A DNA stretch of 64,000 nucleotides, from positions 163,127 to 227,126 of the forward strand of contig JAZRPB010000006.1 of assembly GCA_045649025.1 (NCBI GenBank). The letters run 5' to 3'. Under the pieces are notes generated by a model. It worked only from the letters and a program-made list of their open reading frames with translations. It was not told the origin of the DNA and made no database searches. The DNA comes from Ornithomonoglobus_A sp045649025. GTDB taxonomy: Bacteria; Bacillota; Clostridia; UBA1381. The position numbers and the translations under genes were made by a program. Below, in pieces: positions 24,768 through 34,021 of this stretch. Position 1 is the first letter of the stretch, and each line of letters begins with the position of its first letter.

Positions 24768-26234
24768 ATGGCAGACAAATTTGTAAAAGAGGGGCTTACA
24801 TTCGATGATGTGCTACTAATGCCGCAAGCATCAGACTTTACACCAAACGAGGTAGAGCTTACAACTAATCTTACTAAAACAATAAAGCTTAATATTCCGT
24901 TTATGAGTTCAGCAATGGATACTGTTACGGAATCAGCTATGGCGATAGCAATAGCAAGAGAAGGCGGTATTGGTATAATCCATAAGAATATGACCATTGC
25001 AGAACAAGCAGCAGAGGTAGACAGAGTTAAAAGAAGTGAAAATGGCGTAATTGCAAATCCTTTCTCTTTGAGTGCCAATCACACATTAAAGGATGCAGAC
25101 GATTTAATGGGACGCTATAAGATATCGGGTGTTCCTATCTGTGATAAAAATAATATCCTTATTGGAATAATCACAAACCGTGACCTGCGTTTTGAAACAG
25201 ACTATACAAAAAAAATAAGCGAGGTTATGACAAGTGAAAACCTTGTTACTGCTCCCGAGGGTACAACTTTAGAGCAGGCTCAAAAGATTTTGTGCGAGCA
25301 CAAAATTGAAAAGCTGCCTATTGTTGATGATACAATGCATCTTAAAGGTCTTATTACAATAAAAGACATTGAAAAGGCAATTGTGTATCCTAATTCTGCA
25401 AGAGATGAAGCAGGCAGACTGCTTGTTGGTGCAGCAATAGGTGTTACTGCTGATGCTTTAGAAAGAGTAAAGGCAGTTGTTGAAGCAGGTGCCGATGTTC
25501 TTGCTTTAGACAGTGCACACGGTCACTCAAAGAACATTATAGAAAAGGTTAAGGAAATTAAAAAGGCGTTCCCGAATGTGCCTATAATTGCGGGTAACAT
25601 TGCAACTGCAGAGGCAGCACAGGCACTTATCGACGCAGGTGCAGATTGCTTAAAGGTTGGTATAGGCCCTGGCTCTATTTGTACAACAAGAGTTGTTGCA
25701 GGAATTGGTGTTCCGCAAATAACCGCTGTATATGACGTTGCAGAGGTTGCTAAAAAATATAATATTCCTGTAATTGCAGACGGCGGTATAAAGTATTCGG
25801 GCGATGTTGTTAAGGCAATTGCCGCAGGTGCAAGCGTTGTTATGATGGGCAGCTTGCTTGCGGGTTGCGATGAAAGCCCCGGAGCATTTGAAATATATCA
25901 GGGCAGACGCTTTAAGGTATACAGAGGTATGGGCTCACTTGCCGCAATGGAAAAAGGCTCAAAGGACAGATATTTCCAAACAGGCTCAAAAAAGCTTGTT
26001 CCCGAAGGTGTTGAAGGTCGTGTACCATACAAAGGACCATTATCTGACACATTATTCCAGATGATTGGCGGATTAAGAAGCGGTATGGGATATTGCGGAA
26101 CAAGAACAATACCCGAGCTTAAGGAAAACGGCAAATTTATAAGAATTACAGGTGCAGGCTTAAAGGAAAGCCACCCACACGATATTTATATCACAAAAGA
26201 AGCACCGAATTATAGTTACAATAACCAAGGCTAA
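24768..26234 (+). CDS. guaB: IMP dehydrogenase
   Basis: A 488-residue enzyme oxidising IMP to XMP, the committed step of guanine nucleotide synthesis. The start is ATG 24768 (MADKFVKEGLTFDDVLL) with AAGGAGGG upstream; a longer frame to 24732 lies in the leader. Two CBS domains (about 95-210) interrupt the TIM barrel. The catalytic loop is GIGPGSICTTR with the nucleophilic cysteine, and the IMP site includes ADGGIKYSGD and GSLLAG. The flap RYFQTGSKKLVPEGVEGRV is present. It is monocistronic, ended by the palindromic terminator. Confidence 0.97.
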   Translation: MADKFVKEGLTFDDVLLMPQASDFTPNEVELTTNLTKTIKLNIPFMSSAMDTVTESAMAIAIAREGGIGIIHKNMTIAEQAAEVDRVKRSENGVIANPFSLSANHTLKDADDLMGRYKISGVPICDKNNILIGIITNRDLRFETDYTKKISEVMTSENLVTAPEGTTLEQAQKILCEHKIEKLPIVDDTMHLKGLITIKDIEKAIVYPNSARDEAGRLLVGAAIGVTADALERVKAVVEAGADVLALDSAHGHSKNIIEKVKEIKKAFPNVPIIAGNIATAEAAQALIDAGADCLKVGIGPGSICTTRVVAGIGVPQITAVYDVAEVAKKYNIPVIADGGIKYSGDVVKAIAAGASVVMMGSLLAGCDESPGAFEIYQGRRFKVYRGMGSLAAMEKGSKDRYFQTGSKKLVPEGVEGRVPYKGPLSDTLFQMIGGLRSGMGYCGTRTIPELKENGKFIRITGAGLKESHPHDIYITKEAPNYSYNNQG

Positions 26235-26248
26235 TTAAGAGGGGATGT

Positions 26249-26285
26249 AAAAAAAGGATGGTTAATTTTAACCATCCTTTTTTTT
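26249..26285. terminator. Bidirectional terminator between guaB and PBP2
   Basis: A perfect palindrome AAAAAAAGGATGGTTAA with its complement lies between convergent genes and has A and T runs on both sides. Confidence 0.9.
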
Positions 26286-26291
26286 GTTATA

Positions 26292-28325
26292 TTAGTGGTA
26301 CTCACCCTCAAAATATACATCAAATACATCTTTTGCAACCTGTGCGGCATTTGTACCTCTAACGCCATGCTCCAACACAACTGCAATTGCAATCTGCGGA
26401 TTATCAAACGGTGCGTATGCTATAAACAACGCATTATTAGAGCCTCTGCCCACCTGTGCGGTACCTGTCTTTCCGCCAATTGGTATTGCATAATCGGTAA
26501 ATATATTAGATGCACTACCCTCATCTACCACCCTACGCATACCATTTTTAACTGCATTTAACACATCGTCGCTCATTTGAATTTCCTCTACCACCTGTGG
26601 CGGAAATTCTGCAACAATGCTTCCATCTACCGATGAACGTATATTTTTTATAAGATTAACCTTATATCTTGTGCCTCCGTTTGCTATTGTGGCGGCATAG
26701 TTTGCAAGCTGAATTGGTGTGAACAAGCTATACGATTGACCGATTGCGGCTTGAAGTGTGTCGCCGCCAAACCACGTTTTTTCAGTTACATTTTTTATTA
26801 TACTCTCTTTATATTGGGGGCTTGCCATTGCACCCTTTGCTTCCTCGGTAAGCTCAATGCCTGTATATTCACCCAATCCGAATTTGTTTGCATATCCGCT
26901 TAATGTATCTATTCCCATTCGTCTGCCTATTTCATAGAAGAAATAGTTACACGATTGCTCAATAGCAGTTGAAACATTTATACTTCCGTGTGTTGTATCA
27001 TACTCCGACCAAATCCAACAGGACGGCTGATAGTCGTTGTAAAACTTATATTTACCCTTTGTTTGTATAATCTCTCTTGGTGATAAATTCCCCGATTGCA
27101 TTGCTGCAATTGCAGTAAGTGGCTTAAAGGTTGAGCCGGGGCTGTATAATCCGCTCACACTTCTGTTGTAGAATGGATTTGCACTGTTTTGGGAAAGCTC
27201 CTCGTAATCCTCATCAAAGCGTGACATATCATAGCTTGGATATGATGCAAGTGCCAACGTATCACCTGTTTTTACATCAAGCAGTGCAACCGCACCCGCA
27301 TTACAGTCCTTACCGTTCTTTTCGCCTATGCCTGCAGTTGCCTGTATTCTTTTTATATTATTTGCAAGTATCTTTTCAACTTCTTCTTGCAGATGTGAGT
27401 CTATGGTGAGTGTTACACTGTTTCCTGGCACAGGCTCAACGTCATCAATAAGGCTTACCTCTTTGTTATTTATATGCTTTATAGAGCCTGTGGTGCCGTC
27501 GGTACCTCTTAAAAAGCTTTCTGCCCGCTTCTCTATGCCGTCTTTACCTATGGTATCATTCATACCATAGCCGTCAAAGCGATATTTTTCATATTCCTCG
27601 GCGTTTATTCTGCCCGTTCTGCCTATTAGATGTGTGGCAACACCAGGTTTATTATATTCTCTTATATAGGTATTGGAAACAGATACACCTTTTAGGGTGT
27701 GTCCCGCCTCTTTTATTTTTGCAACTGCCTCGGGAGTGAGATTTTGTACCATACAATATGGCGAAATCTGCGAAAAGCCGCGAAGCTGTGCCTCGTAGCG
27801 TATACCAACTATACGTCTTATTTCGGTTTGTGTATATGTGTTTGGTATTTCGTATATTTCCTTATACGCCTCCATAACCTCATTAGCACGCATACCATAG
27901 AGAATTTCATCATCAATATATGTGTTATTTTCAAACCATTCCTTTTCGGTGATGTCATTTTCTTCAAAGGTGAAATAATACGGTGCAAAGCTTATTGGAA
28001 GTGTATCCTCCACTTCAATACCCTCTGCATCGAGTATTTCAAGAACTCTCTTAATTGTATTATTAAGCTCTTCGTTACTTTGACCTGCTCTTTGCAAAAC
28101 TAAATCGTATGCTACCTTATTGGAAACAAAAGCCTCGCCGTATCGGTCAAATATTTCGCCTCTGGGTGCTTTTTTAATAATATTAGAGGTTAGTCTTTCC
28201 TCTGCAACCTCCATATACATATCACCCTTAACAATCTGCAAATCATACAGACGGTATCCTATAGCACATATCATTATTAAAATTATTATATTTAATATAG
28301 CAAATCTTGCTTTACTGTTTGGCAT
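26292..28325 (-). CDS. mrdA: Penicillin-binding protein 2 (elongation transpeptidase)
   Basis: A 677-residue class B PBP: membrane segment (about 8-25), pedestal domain (about 50-270), then transpeptidase with the serine motif SPGSTFKP, the SCN motif in EQSCNYFF, and GGKTGTAQVG. It cross-links side-wall peptidoglycan in the Rod complex with MreB, MreC and MreD. It is last in the zapA-U32-maf-mreBCD-mrdA operon; its start overlaps the mreD stop by 14 bp, supporting coupled translation. No RodA gene lies in the window. Confidence 0.95.
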   Translation of the reverse strand: MPNSKARFAILNIIILIMICAIGYRLYDLQIVKGDMYMEVAEERLTSNIIKKAPRGEIFDRYGEAFVSNKVAYDLVLQRAGQSNEELNNTIKRVLEILDAEGIEVEDTLPISFAPYYFTFEENDITEKEWFENNTYIDDEILYGMRANEVMEAYKEIYEIPNTYTQTEIRRIVGIRYEAQLRGFSQISPYCMVQNLTPEAVAKIKEAGHTLKGVSVSNTYIREYNKPGVATHLIGRTGRINAEEYEKYRFDGYGMNDTIGKDGIEKRAESFLRGTDGTTGSIKHINNKEVSLIDDVEPVPGNSVTLTIDSHLQEEVEKILANNIKRIQATAGIGEKNGKDCNAGAVALLDVKTGDTLALASYPSYDMSRFDEDYEELSQNSANPFYNRSVSGLYSPGSTFKPLTAIAAMQSGNLSPREIIQTKGKYKFYNDYQPSCWIWSEYDTTHGSINVSTAIEQSCNYFFYEIGRRMGIDTLSGYANKFGLGEYTGIELTEEAKGAMASPQYKESIIKNVTEKTWFGGDTLQAAIGQSYSLFTPIQLANYAATIANGGTRYKVNLIKNIRSSVDGSIVAEFPPQVVEEIQMSDDVLNAVKNGMRRVVDEGSASNIFTDYAIPIGGKTGTAQVGRGSNNALFIAYAPFDNPQIAIAVVLEHGVRGTNAAQVAKDVFDVYFEGEYH

Positions 28326-28833
28326 ATCCGAATGCAGACTCCTTTTTTAATTCTTCTCTGTACACACTTTTTTGGAATATCGAAAACAAAAACGGTGCAA
28401 TCACCACATTATATACAACCGACACTAAAACCACCTTAAGTAAAACAGACGGGCTTATTATTGCGTAGTTATACAGGTGCAGTGCCACCACGTGCACTGC
28501 TATTGCAATAGCAGTAAAAATACACATTCTTACCTTTGTATTCATATATCTTGGGAAGCTGCGTAAATAATACACACCCAAAGCAATGCACACGCATAGT
28601 ATTAATTCCAGTCCAAAGCTTTGTGCACCCATCACTGCATACACAACCGATGCAATAACCGTTGTTGCAAGCATATATACAAAATCTCTTTCAATTAGTG
28701 CAACTGAAAGTATAAGTAAAAAAACAGTTGTAGCCTTTGTATTCATAACGGCTAATTTGGGAGCAACGCACATATCAAAAAGTATTGCTGCAAAAAACCA
28801 CAAAATGAGCCTTACACTTTTCTTTTTTAGCAT
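28312..28833 (-). CDS. mreD: Rod shape-determining protein MreD
   Basis: A 173-residue integral membrane protein with about five hydrophobic segments and almost no soluble part. It shows low sequence conservation, as is usual for MreD. The assignment relies on topology, length, and position between mreC (20 bp upstream) and mrdA (overlapping). It stabilises MreC in the elongasome. Confidence 0.88.
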   Translation of the reverse strand: MLKKKSVRLILWFFAAILFDMCVAPKLAVMNTKATTVFLLILSVALIERDFVYMLATTVIASVVYAVMGAQSFGLELILCVCIALGVYYLRSFPRYMNTKVRMCIFTAIAIAVHVVALHLYNYAIISPSVLLKVVLVSVVYNVVIAPFLFSIFQKSVYREELKKESAFGYAKQ

Positions 28834-28854
28834 ATTTAAATATCCTTTTAAAAC

Positions 28855-29670
28855 TTATTTCTTAATAACAAGCACCTCGTGCATATTTTTAAAATTTGCC
28901 GACGGCTCCACTATTGCGAAATTTAACATTCCGAGGTTATCCATATTTATATCACGGATTATACCCAAAGAAATGCCCTCGGGATATATTCCGCCCGAGC
29001 CTGATGTTTCTAAAATATCGCCCTCTATAATATTTACATTTTTATCCACAAAGGTGAGCTTACATTGAGAGTTGGCACTCAACTCACTATCACCCTCAAC
29101 AACACCAATATCACCTGTACGTGATATTCTTACACCAATCGCATTCTTATCGGCTATAATTGTTGTTATAATTGCGTGATTTATGCCAACCTCGCTTATT
29201 AGACCAACAAGACCATTGGCACTCATTACCACATCGCCCAAAGTAATGCCGTGTATACTCCCCTTGTTTATTTCTATTTTATCGTAGTAGCTGTTTGCAC
29301 CGTAGCCTATAATGCTTGCCGCAACTGTGTTGTAACCAACAAGTGAATTTTTTAAATCGAGCATTGAGCGAAGCTCCTCAATTTCACTGTGATAGTGCTC
29401 TTCATCGCGTGATTTTTTCTTAAGAGCCGCATTTTCGGCAATAAGTCTTTCATTTTCTTCCCTGTAACCGTTCATTTCATAAATAAACTCAATTGTGGAG
29501 TCTATTTTATTTACAATATATGAAACTCCTGTCTGGAACGGTGTAAAAATGGTCCTTACTGCATTTGAAACAGGGTTTTCGCCGCCAACACGCGTTATTA
29601 TGGTCATAACAAGTGCAAAAACAACAACTGCACTTATTGTCTTCCCTGCTTTAGTTTTAAAAAACCTCAT
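28855..29670 (-). CDS. mreC: Rod shape-determining protein MreC
   Basis: A 271-residue single-pass membrane protein: N-terminal segment (about 10-30), coiled coil (about 65-105, with LIAENAALKKKSRDEEHYH), then beta-rich periplasmic-type domain with GLVGLISEVG and ETSGSGGIYPEGISLG. It is the extracytoplasmic adaptor that activates PBP2. It is second of the mre genes, 39 bp after mreB. Confidence 0.94.
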   Translation of the reverse strand: MRFFKTKAGKTISAVVVFALVMTIITRVGGENPVSNAVRTIFTPFQTGVSYIVNKIDSTIEFIYEMNGYREENERLIAENAALKKKSRDEEHYHSEIEELRSMLDLKNSLVGYNTVAASIIGYGANSYYDKIEINKGSIHGITLGDVVMSANGLVGLISEVGINHAIITTIIADKNAIGVRISRTGDIGVVEGDSELSANSQCKLTFVDKNVNIIEGDILETSGSGGIYPEGISLGIIRDINMDNLGMLNFAIVEPSANFKNMHEVLVIKK

Positions 29671-29709
29671 AATAATAAAATTTAATTCCTTTCACCAAAT
29701 GTATACAGC

Positions 29710-30714
29710 TTATCTGTTCTTATCCTCTATTAGTTCACGCATACGGTCAAGTAGTTTTCCTGCACCCACAACAACGCAATCAAGCGGATATTCACCCACA
29801 AATGCATTAATTCCCGTTTCGGCAGTTATAAATCGGTCAAGTCCCTTTATCATAGCACCGCCGCCTGTTAGAATAATGCCTCTGTCCATTATATCTGCCG
29901 CTAATTCGGGAGGTGTATTTTCAAGTGTAATCTTTATAGCCTCAAGCATTTCGGCAAGATTTTCACTCATTGCCTCTCTTATTTCAGATTCCTTTATGCT
30001 CGCAGTTTTGGGAAGACCTGTTGATACATCTCTGCCCTTTACCTCAAACACACTCTCCTCGTCATCTTCAAATGCCGAGCCAATTGTTACCTTTATTTCC
30101 TCTGCCATTCTGTCGCCAATATTTATGCCGTGCTCTCTTTTTAAGTAATTAACTATTGCACTGTTTAGTGCGTCACCTGCTATTCTTATCGACTTTGCTG
30201 CCACAATTCCGCCAAGCGAGAGCACTGCAACCTCTGTTGTTCCACCGCCAATATCCACCACCATTGTGCCTGTTGCACTCATAACGGGCAAGCCCGCACC
30301 AATTGCCGCCGCCATAGGCTCTTCAATTAGCACAACCTCTTTTGCACCTGCCTGCATAATTGCCTCTTCAACTGCACGTCTTTCAACCTCGGTTATACCC
30401 GATGGTATGCAAACAACAACTCTTGGCTTAAAAACAGAGCTTATATCGGAATTTTTCATAAAATGTCTTATCATTGCCTGTGTTATGTCGAAATCTGCAA
30501 TAACACCGTCCTTTAACGGACGTACAACAACTATATTTTCGGGTACTCTGCCCATCATTTCACTTGCTTCAAGACCAACCGCAACAACCTTGCCTGTGTA
30601 TTTGTCGAGTGCAACAACCGATGGCTCTCTTACCACAATGCCCCTGCCCTTAACATATATAAGTGTGTTTGCAGTTCCTAAATCAATTCCTATATCACGT
30701 GAAAAAATCCTCAT
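29710..30714 (-). CDS. mreB: Actin-like rod shape protein MreB
   Basis: A 334-residue cytoskeletal ATPase directing side-wall synthesis. Motifs are IGIDLGTANTLIYVKGRGIVV at the start (phosphate 1), VVDIGGGTTEVAV (phosphate 2), EEPMAAAIGAGLPV, and the adenosine motif GIILTGGGAMIKGL. The length is normal. It follows maf by about 20 bp. Confidence 0.97.
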   Translation of the reverse strand: MRIFSRDIGIDLGTANTLIYVKGRGIVVREPSVVALDKYTGKVVAVGLEASEMMGRVPENIVVVRPLKDGVIADFDITQAMIRHFMKNSDISSVFKPRVVVCIPSGITEVERRAVEEAIMQAGAKEVVLIEEPMAAAIGAGLPVMSATGTMVVDIGGGTTEVAVLSLGGIVAAKSIRIAGDALNSAIVNYLKREHGINIGDRMAEEIKVTIGSAFEDDEESVFEVKGRDVSTGLPKTASIKESEIREAMSENLAEMLEAIKITLENTPPELAADIMDRGIILTGGGAMIKGLDRFITAETGINAFVGEYPLDCVVVGAGKLLDRMRELIEDKNR

Positions 30715-30733
30715 TATCTTTTCTCCTTAAAAT

Positions 30734-31324
30734 TTATAATACCTTATAATCAAATTCATTTTCCAAAATATCGGCAAGCAGACTTGTGCTTATACCCACA
30801 ACGTTATTATAATCGCCGTTTATATATTCAACCAAAGCCGCACCCTTTCCCTGTATGCCGTATGCACCCGCTTTATCTAAAGGCTCTCCCGTTGCAATAT
30901 ATGCGGCTATCTTTTCATCGGCAAGCTCTTTAAACTTAACATTGGTACACATTGGAGCACAATATGTTTTTCCGTCGCTTACACGCATAACACAAATTCC
31001 TGTGCAGACCTCGTGTTTCTTGTTAGAAAGCTTTTTTAACATATTAAACGCATCTATCTTGTCCTTTGGCTTACCCAGAATTTCACCATTAAGTGCCACC
31101 ACGGTGTCGGCAGCTATAATAATCACATTCTTGTTTTTTATTAAAAGCTTTGCCGCCGCTGCCGCTTTCATTAAAGCAAGCTCCTGAACATATAAATCCA
31201 CACCTATGCCTTGTGAGGTTATAGCGTCCTCGTCGGTGTCGGTTATTAAAACATCAAATTTTAATCCTAATGTTTCTAACAGCTCTTTTCTTCGCGGCGA
31301 GCCCGAAGCAAGTACAAGCTTCAT
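30734..31324 (-). CDS. maf: Maf family nucleoside triphosphate pyrophosphatase
   Basis: A 196-residue protein that removes non-canonical or selected nucleoside triphosphates and is linked to septum inhibition. The start is ATG 31324 (MKLVLASGSPRRKELL), 4 bp after the U32 gene stop; the longer frame to 31378 overlaps that gene. Conserved segments include the SGSPRR phosphate-binding loop, IIAADTVVALNGEILGKP, and a GAYGIQGKGA motif near the C-terminus. Maf next to mreB is a common arrangement. Confidence 0.94.
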   Translation of the reverse strand: MKLVLASGSPRRKELLETLGLKFDVLITDTDEDAITSQGIGVDLYVQELALMKAAAAAKLLIKNKNVIIIAADTVVALNGEILGKPKDKIDAFNMLKKLSNKKHEVCTGICVMRVSDGKTYCAPMCTNVKFKELADEKIAAYIATGEPLDKAGAYGIQGKGAALVEYINGDYNNVVGISTSLLADILENEFDYKVL

Positions 31325-31328
31325 TAAA

Positions 31329-33383
31329 CTATTCAACTCCTCTGTATAAATGTCCTCTTGTAAATTCGTTTTCTCCAAACGGATTTGTTATTTTTTCGCC
31401 ATTTAAGGCGCTTTGGTATATATTTATTATTTTTTTACACTCATCGTAGCCTTCGTTTGTAAACATAAGCCTTACAAATGATGCACCTGTATTTTTAATA
31501 TCCTCTATTTTATCTGCCGCAAACATCGGCTTTGAGTTTAAAAGCTCGCAGCGGCAATCATCAAGACACATTAGCGGAAACCTTTGGTTTCTTCTGTCCT
31601 TTAAATAATAGCCCGATTGCTTATTTGCACATTGTCCCATCGCTTTTATGGGGCAGTTTTTCATAATCATCAACGGAATGTTGCCATATGCAACAACCTC
31701 AACACATGCATCTGTGTTTTGCAAAACGTCTTTTATTTCACCAATATTAAGCTCGGGTGATATAACAAAGCCGTTAAGACACGAATAATGCTCTATTGCT
31801 TGTGAGTTATATATATTAAGCCTTACAGAGCCGTGTTTTCTTGCGTTTGGATATTCATACAACGCACCCGTATTTGATACCTCAATATCATCACATAGCA
31901 GTTCTTCCTTTTTAAAAATATCCGCCGTTTTTTGTATAAGCTTTCCTTTATAGCCTATTTTATGAGCCTCTTTTACAAGATTGCCGCTTAAAATAATCCT
32001 GTTTACACCGCACTCAACAGCTGCTCTTAACTGCACTTTTGTTCTTATTTGTACGCTTATATCTGTTTTACACTTTTCTCTTGCTTTAGTTATATACTCG
32101 TAATCAAAAATCTGTTTTTCTTCTCTTTTGGCTCTTTCCTTTATTAAAAGTTGGGCTGCCTCTCTGCGTGTTTGGTTTATTGCACCAATGCTCATACTTG
32201 CACCGTCTGCATATAATTCAACGCTCATTGCCTCAAACGGAGTTTGTCCGAGCTTTGAAAGCTGCTCACGTATACGATGGCTGTTATCCTTTATTGCCTC
32301 CCCTGCTATCTCCTTTGAAAATGCACTCACATAGTTATTATCGTCGTCATACATTGTTACGCATAAGCTTTCACCAACACTCATACTTGCATTTATATAC
32401 ACAGGTATTTTTCTTATGAATGTTTCGCCGTTTGCACGTGCAAGTGCCTCTTTTGAAAAGAAGTTTTTATCGGCATTAGACGGGTTGTTATGGCTCATCA
32501 TATCCTTACCGAGCTTGTTTTTAAAGTATCCGTCGGTAAAGCCGCGTGAGAATGCGTCCTGCAATTCTTTTATGTCCGATTTTTCCACAGGCTTTGTATT
32601 ATCAATATATTTTCTGTAAATTCCTGTTACGGCACTTACATATTCGGCTCTTTTTAAACGTCCTTCAATTTTTAAGGACTTAACGCCTATTTTTTTAAGC
32701 TTATCTATTTCGTTTATTAAAGCCATATCCTTTGGGCTTAAAATGTGTGCACTCAAATCCTTCTTACCATCAGAGCATAAAGTATATGGCAAACGGCACG
32801 GTTGGGCACATCTGCCTCTGTTACCGCTTCTTCCTCCGATTATGCTCGACATAAGGCACTGACCGCTATACGACATACAAATAGCACCATGCACAAAAAC
32901 CTCTATTTGCGCCTTTGCACCCTCGCAGATATGTTTGATTTCATCGTAGGAAAGCTCTCTTGCAAGCACCACTCTTGAAAAACCGTTATCCTCGAGGTAT
33001 TTAACTCCCTCAAGGCTCGTTACGGTCATTTGTGTGCTTGCGTGAAGCGGCATTTGCGGACACACCTTTTTAACAATTCGTGCCACACCCATATCCTGAA
33101 CAAGAATTGCATCAACGCCCGCCACTGCAAGAAATTTTATATATTCCTCAAGACGCTGCAGCTCCTTTTCCTTTATAAGCGTGTTTACCGTAACGTGAAC
33201 ATCAACACCGTAGAGATGAGCATACTCCACCGCCTCTTTAAGCTCGTCCTCGCTAAAGTTATCGGCACTATGCCGAGCACCAAAGCATGGTCCGCCAAGA
33301 TATACCGCATCAGCACCCGACTGGATTGCGGCTTTTAACCTGCTCATACCGCCTGCAGGTGCTAAAAGCTCAATATCTGCCAT
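31329..33383 (-). CDS. U32 family peptidase-like protein (RlhA/TrhP-type)
   Basis: A 684-residue protein starting ELLAPAGGMSRLKAAIQSGADAVYLGG, with the U32 signature HGAICMSYSGQCLMSSIIGGRSGNRG (split here for reference only) around residues 165-190. Its cysteines, with CAQPCRLPY after them, probably bind an iron-sulphur cluster. A second half resembling DUF3656 follows. Full-length U32 plus DUF3656 proteins include RlhA, which hydroxylates a 23S rRNA cytidine, while shorter U32 proteins act in tRNA hydroxylation. An RNA-modification role is therefore likelier than proteolysis. It overlaps the zapA end by 14 bp and precedes maf. Confidence 0.87.
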   Translation of the reverse strand: MADIELLAPAGGMSRLKAAIQSGADAVYLGGPCFGARHSADNFSEDELKEAVEYAHLYGVDVHVTVNTLIKEKELQRLEEYIKFLAVAGVDAILVQDMGVARIVKKVCPQMPLHASTQMTVTSLEGVKYLEDNGFSRVVLARELSYDEIKHICEGAKAQIEVFVHGAICMSYSGQCLMSSIIGGRSGNRGRCAQPCRLPYTLCSDGKKDLSAHILSPKDMALINEIDKLKKIGVKSLKIEGRLKRAEYVSAVTGIYRKYIDNTKPVEKSDIKELQDAFSRGFTDGYFKNKLGKDMMSHNNPSNADKNFFSKEALARANGETFIRKIPVYINASMSVGESLCVTMYDDDNNYVSAFSKEIAGEAIKDNSHRIREQLSKLGQTPFEAMSVELYADGASMSIGAINQTRREAAQLLIKERAKREEKQIFDYEYITKAREKCKTDISVQIRTKVQLRAAVECGVNRIILSGNLVKEAHKIGYKGKLIQKTADIFKKEELLCDDIEVSNTGALYEYPNARKHGSVRLNIYNSQAIEHYSCLNGFVISPELNIGEIKDVLQNTDACVEVVAYGNIPLMIMKNCPIKAMGQCANKQSGYYLKDRRNQRFPLMCLDDCRCELLNSKPMFAADKIEDIKNTGASFVRLMFTNEGYDECKKIINIYQSALNGEKITNPFGENEFTRGHLYRGVE

Positions 33384-33744
33384 TTTGCCCTCTTTGATTG
33401 TTGTATCCCGATTGATTTCTTCGCATATTTTCTATACGTTCACGCATTTGTCGATTTTCGTTTATAAGTCTTTGATTTTCTTCTATTTGTTCATCAAGCT
33501 TTTTAGTGCATCTTTCCATTTGTTCATTCAACAGATTACCTGCCTCATACACCTTAAAATACTCATCACAAATATTTAAAGCCGCAAGAATAAGCGGTCT
33601 TTCACCCAAAATATTGGCACCGCTTTCAAGAACTGTATTAATCTTTTCGTTTATATGTTCTCCAAGTGCTTTTATATATTCTTCACTTTCCTCTGCAATA
33701 ACCGTATACTGACGCGAATTTATTGTTAGTGTTACCTTATTCAT
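33370..33744 (-). CDS. zapA: Cell division protein ZapA
   Basis: A 124-residue FtsZ-ring-associated protein. The N-terminal domain has NSRQYTVIAEESEEYIKALGEHI and LILAALNICDEY, followed by a C-terminal coiled coil rich in Glu/Arg/Asn and a Gly-Asn tail. It is first gene of the operon that continues with the U32 protein, maf and the mre genes, so division and elongation factors share a transcript. The U32 start overlaps its last codons. Confidence 0.88.
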   Translation of the reverse strand: MNKVTLTINSRQYTVIAEESEEYIKALGEHINEKINTVLESGANILGERPLILAALNICDEYFKVYEAGNLLNEQMERCTKKLDEQIEENQRLINENRQMRERIENMRRNQSGYNNQRGQNGRY

Positions 33745-33947
33745 AGAGATTATTTCTCCCCTTTCATATCATAACCTGTTCAGACACAATACTACATTAT
33801 ATATTATACTCTATGTTTTAAAAAAAATAAAGAGGTATTTTAAATTTTTTGAAATTTTTTCATATTTTTTGTCATATATTGTTGTTATGTAAAATAAACT
33901 GCACAAAATACAGGCAAAAATATCCTTTATTTTTTTCGTTATGGTTA

Positions 33948-33976
33948 TTGATAAAATAAAAATTTTATGTTACAAT
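33948..33976 (+). promoter_or_regulatory. Promoter of the stalk-domain protein gene
   Basis: TTGATA (33948-33953), 17-bp spacer, TACAAT (33971-33976) with a TGT extended -10, about 45 bp before the gene. Confidence 0.7.
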
Positions 33977-34021
33977 TAGCATATATGGAATTTTATAAAA
34001 TAAAGGCTGGTGTTTTACAAT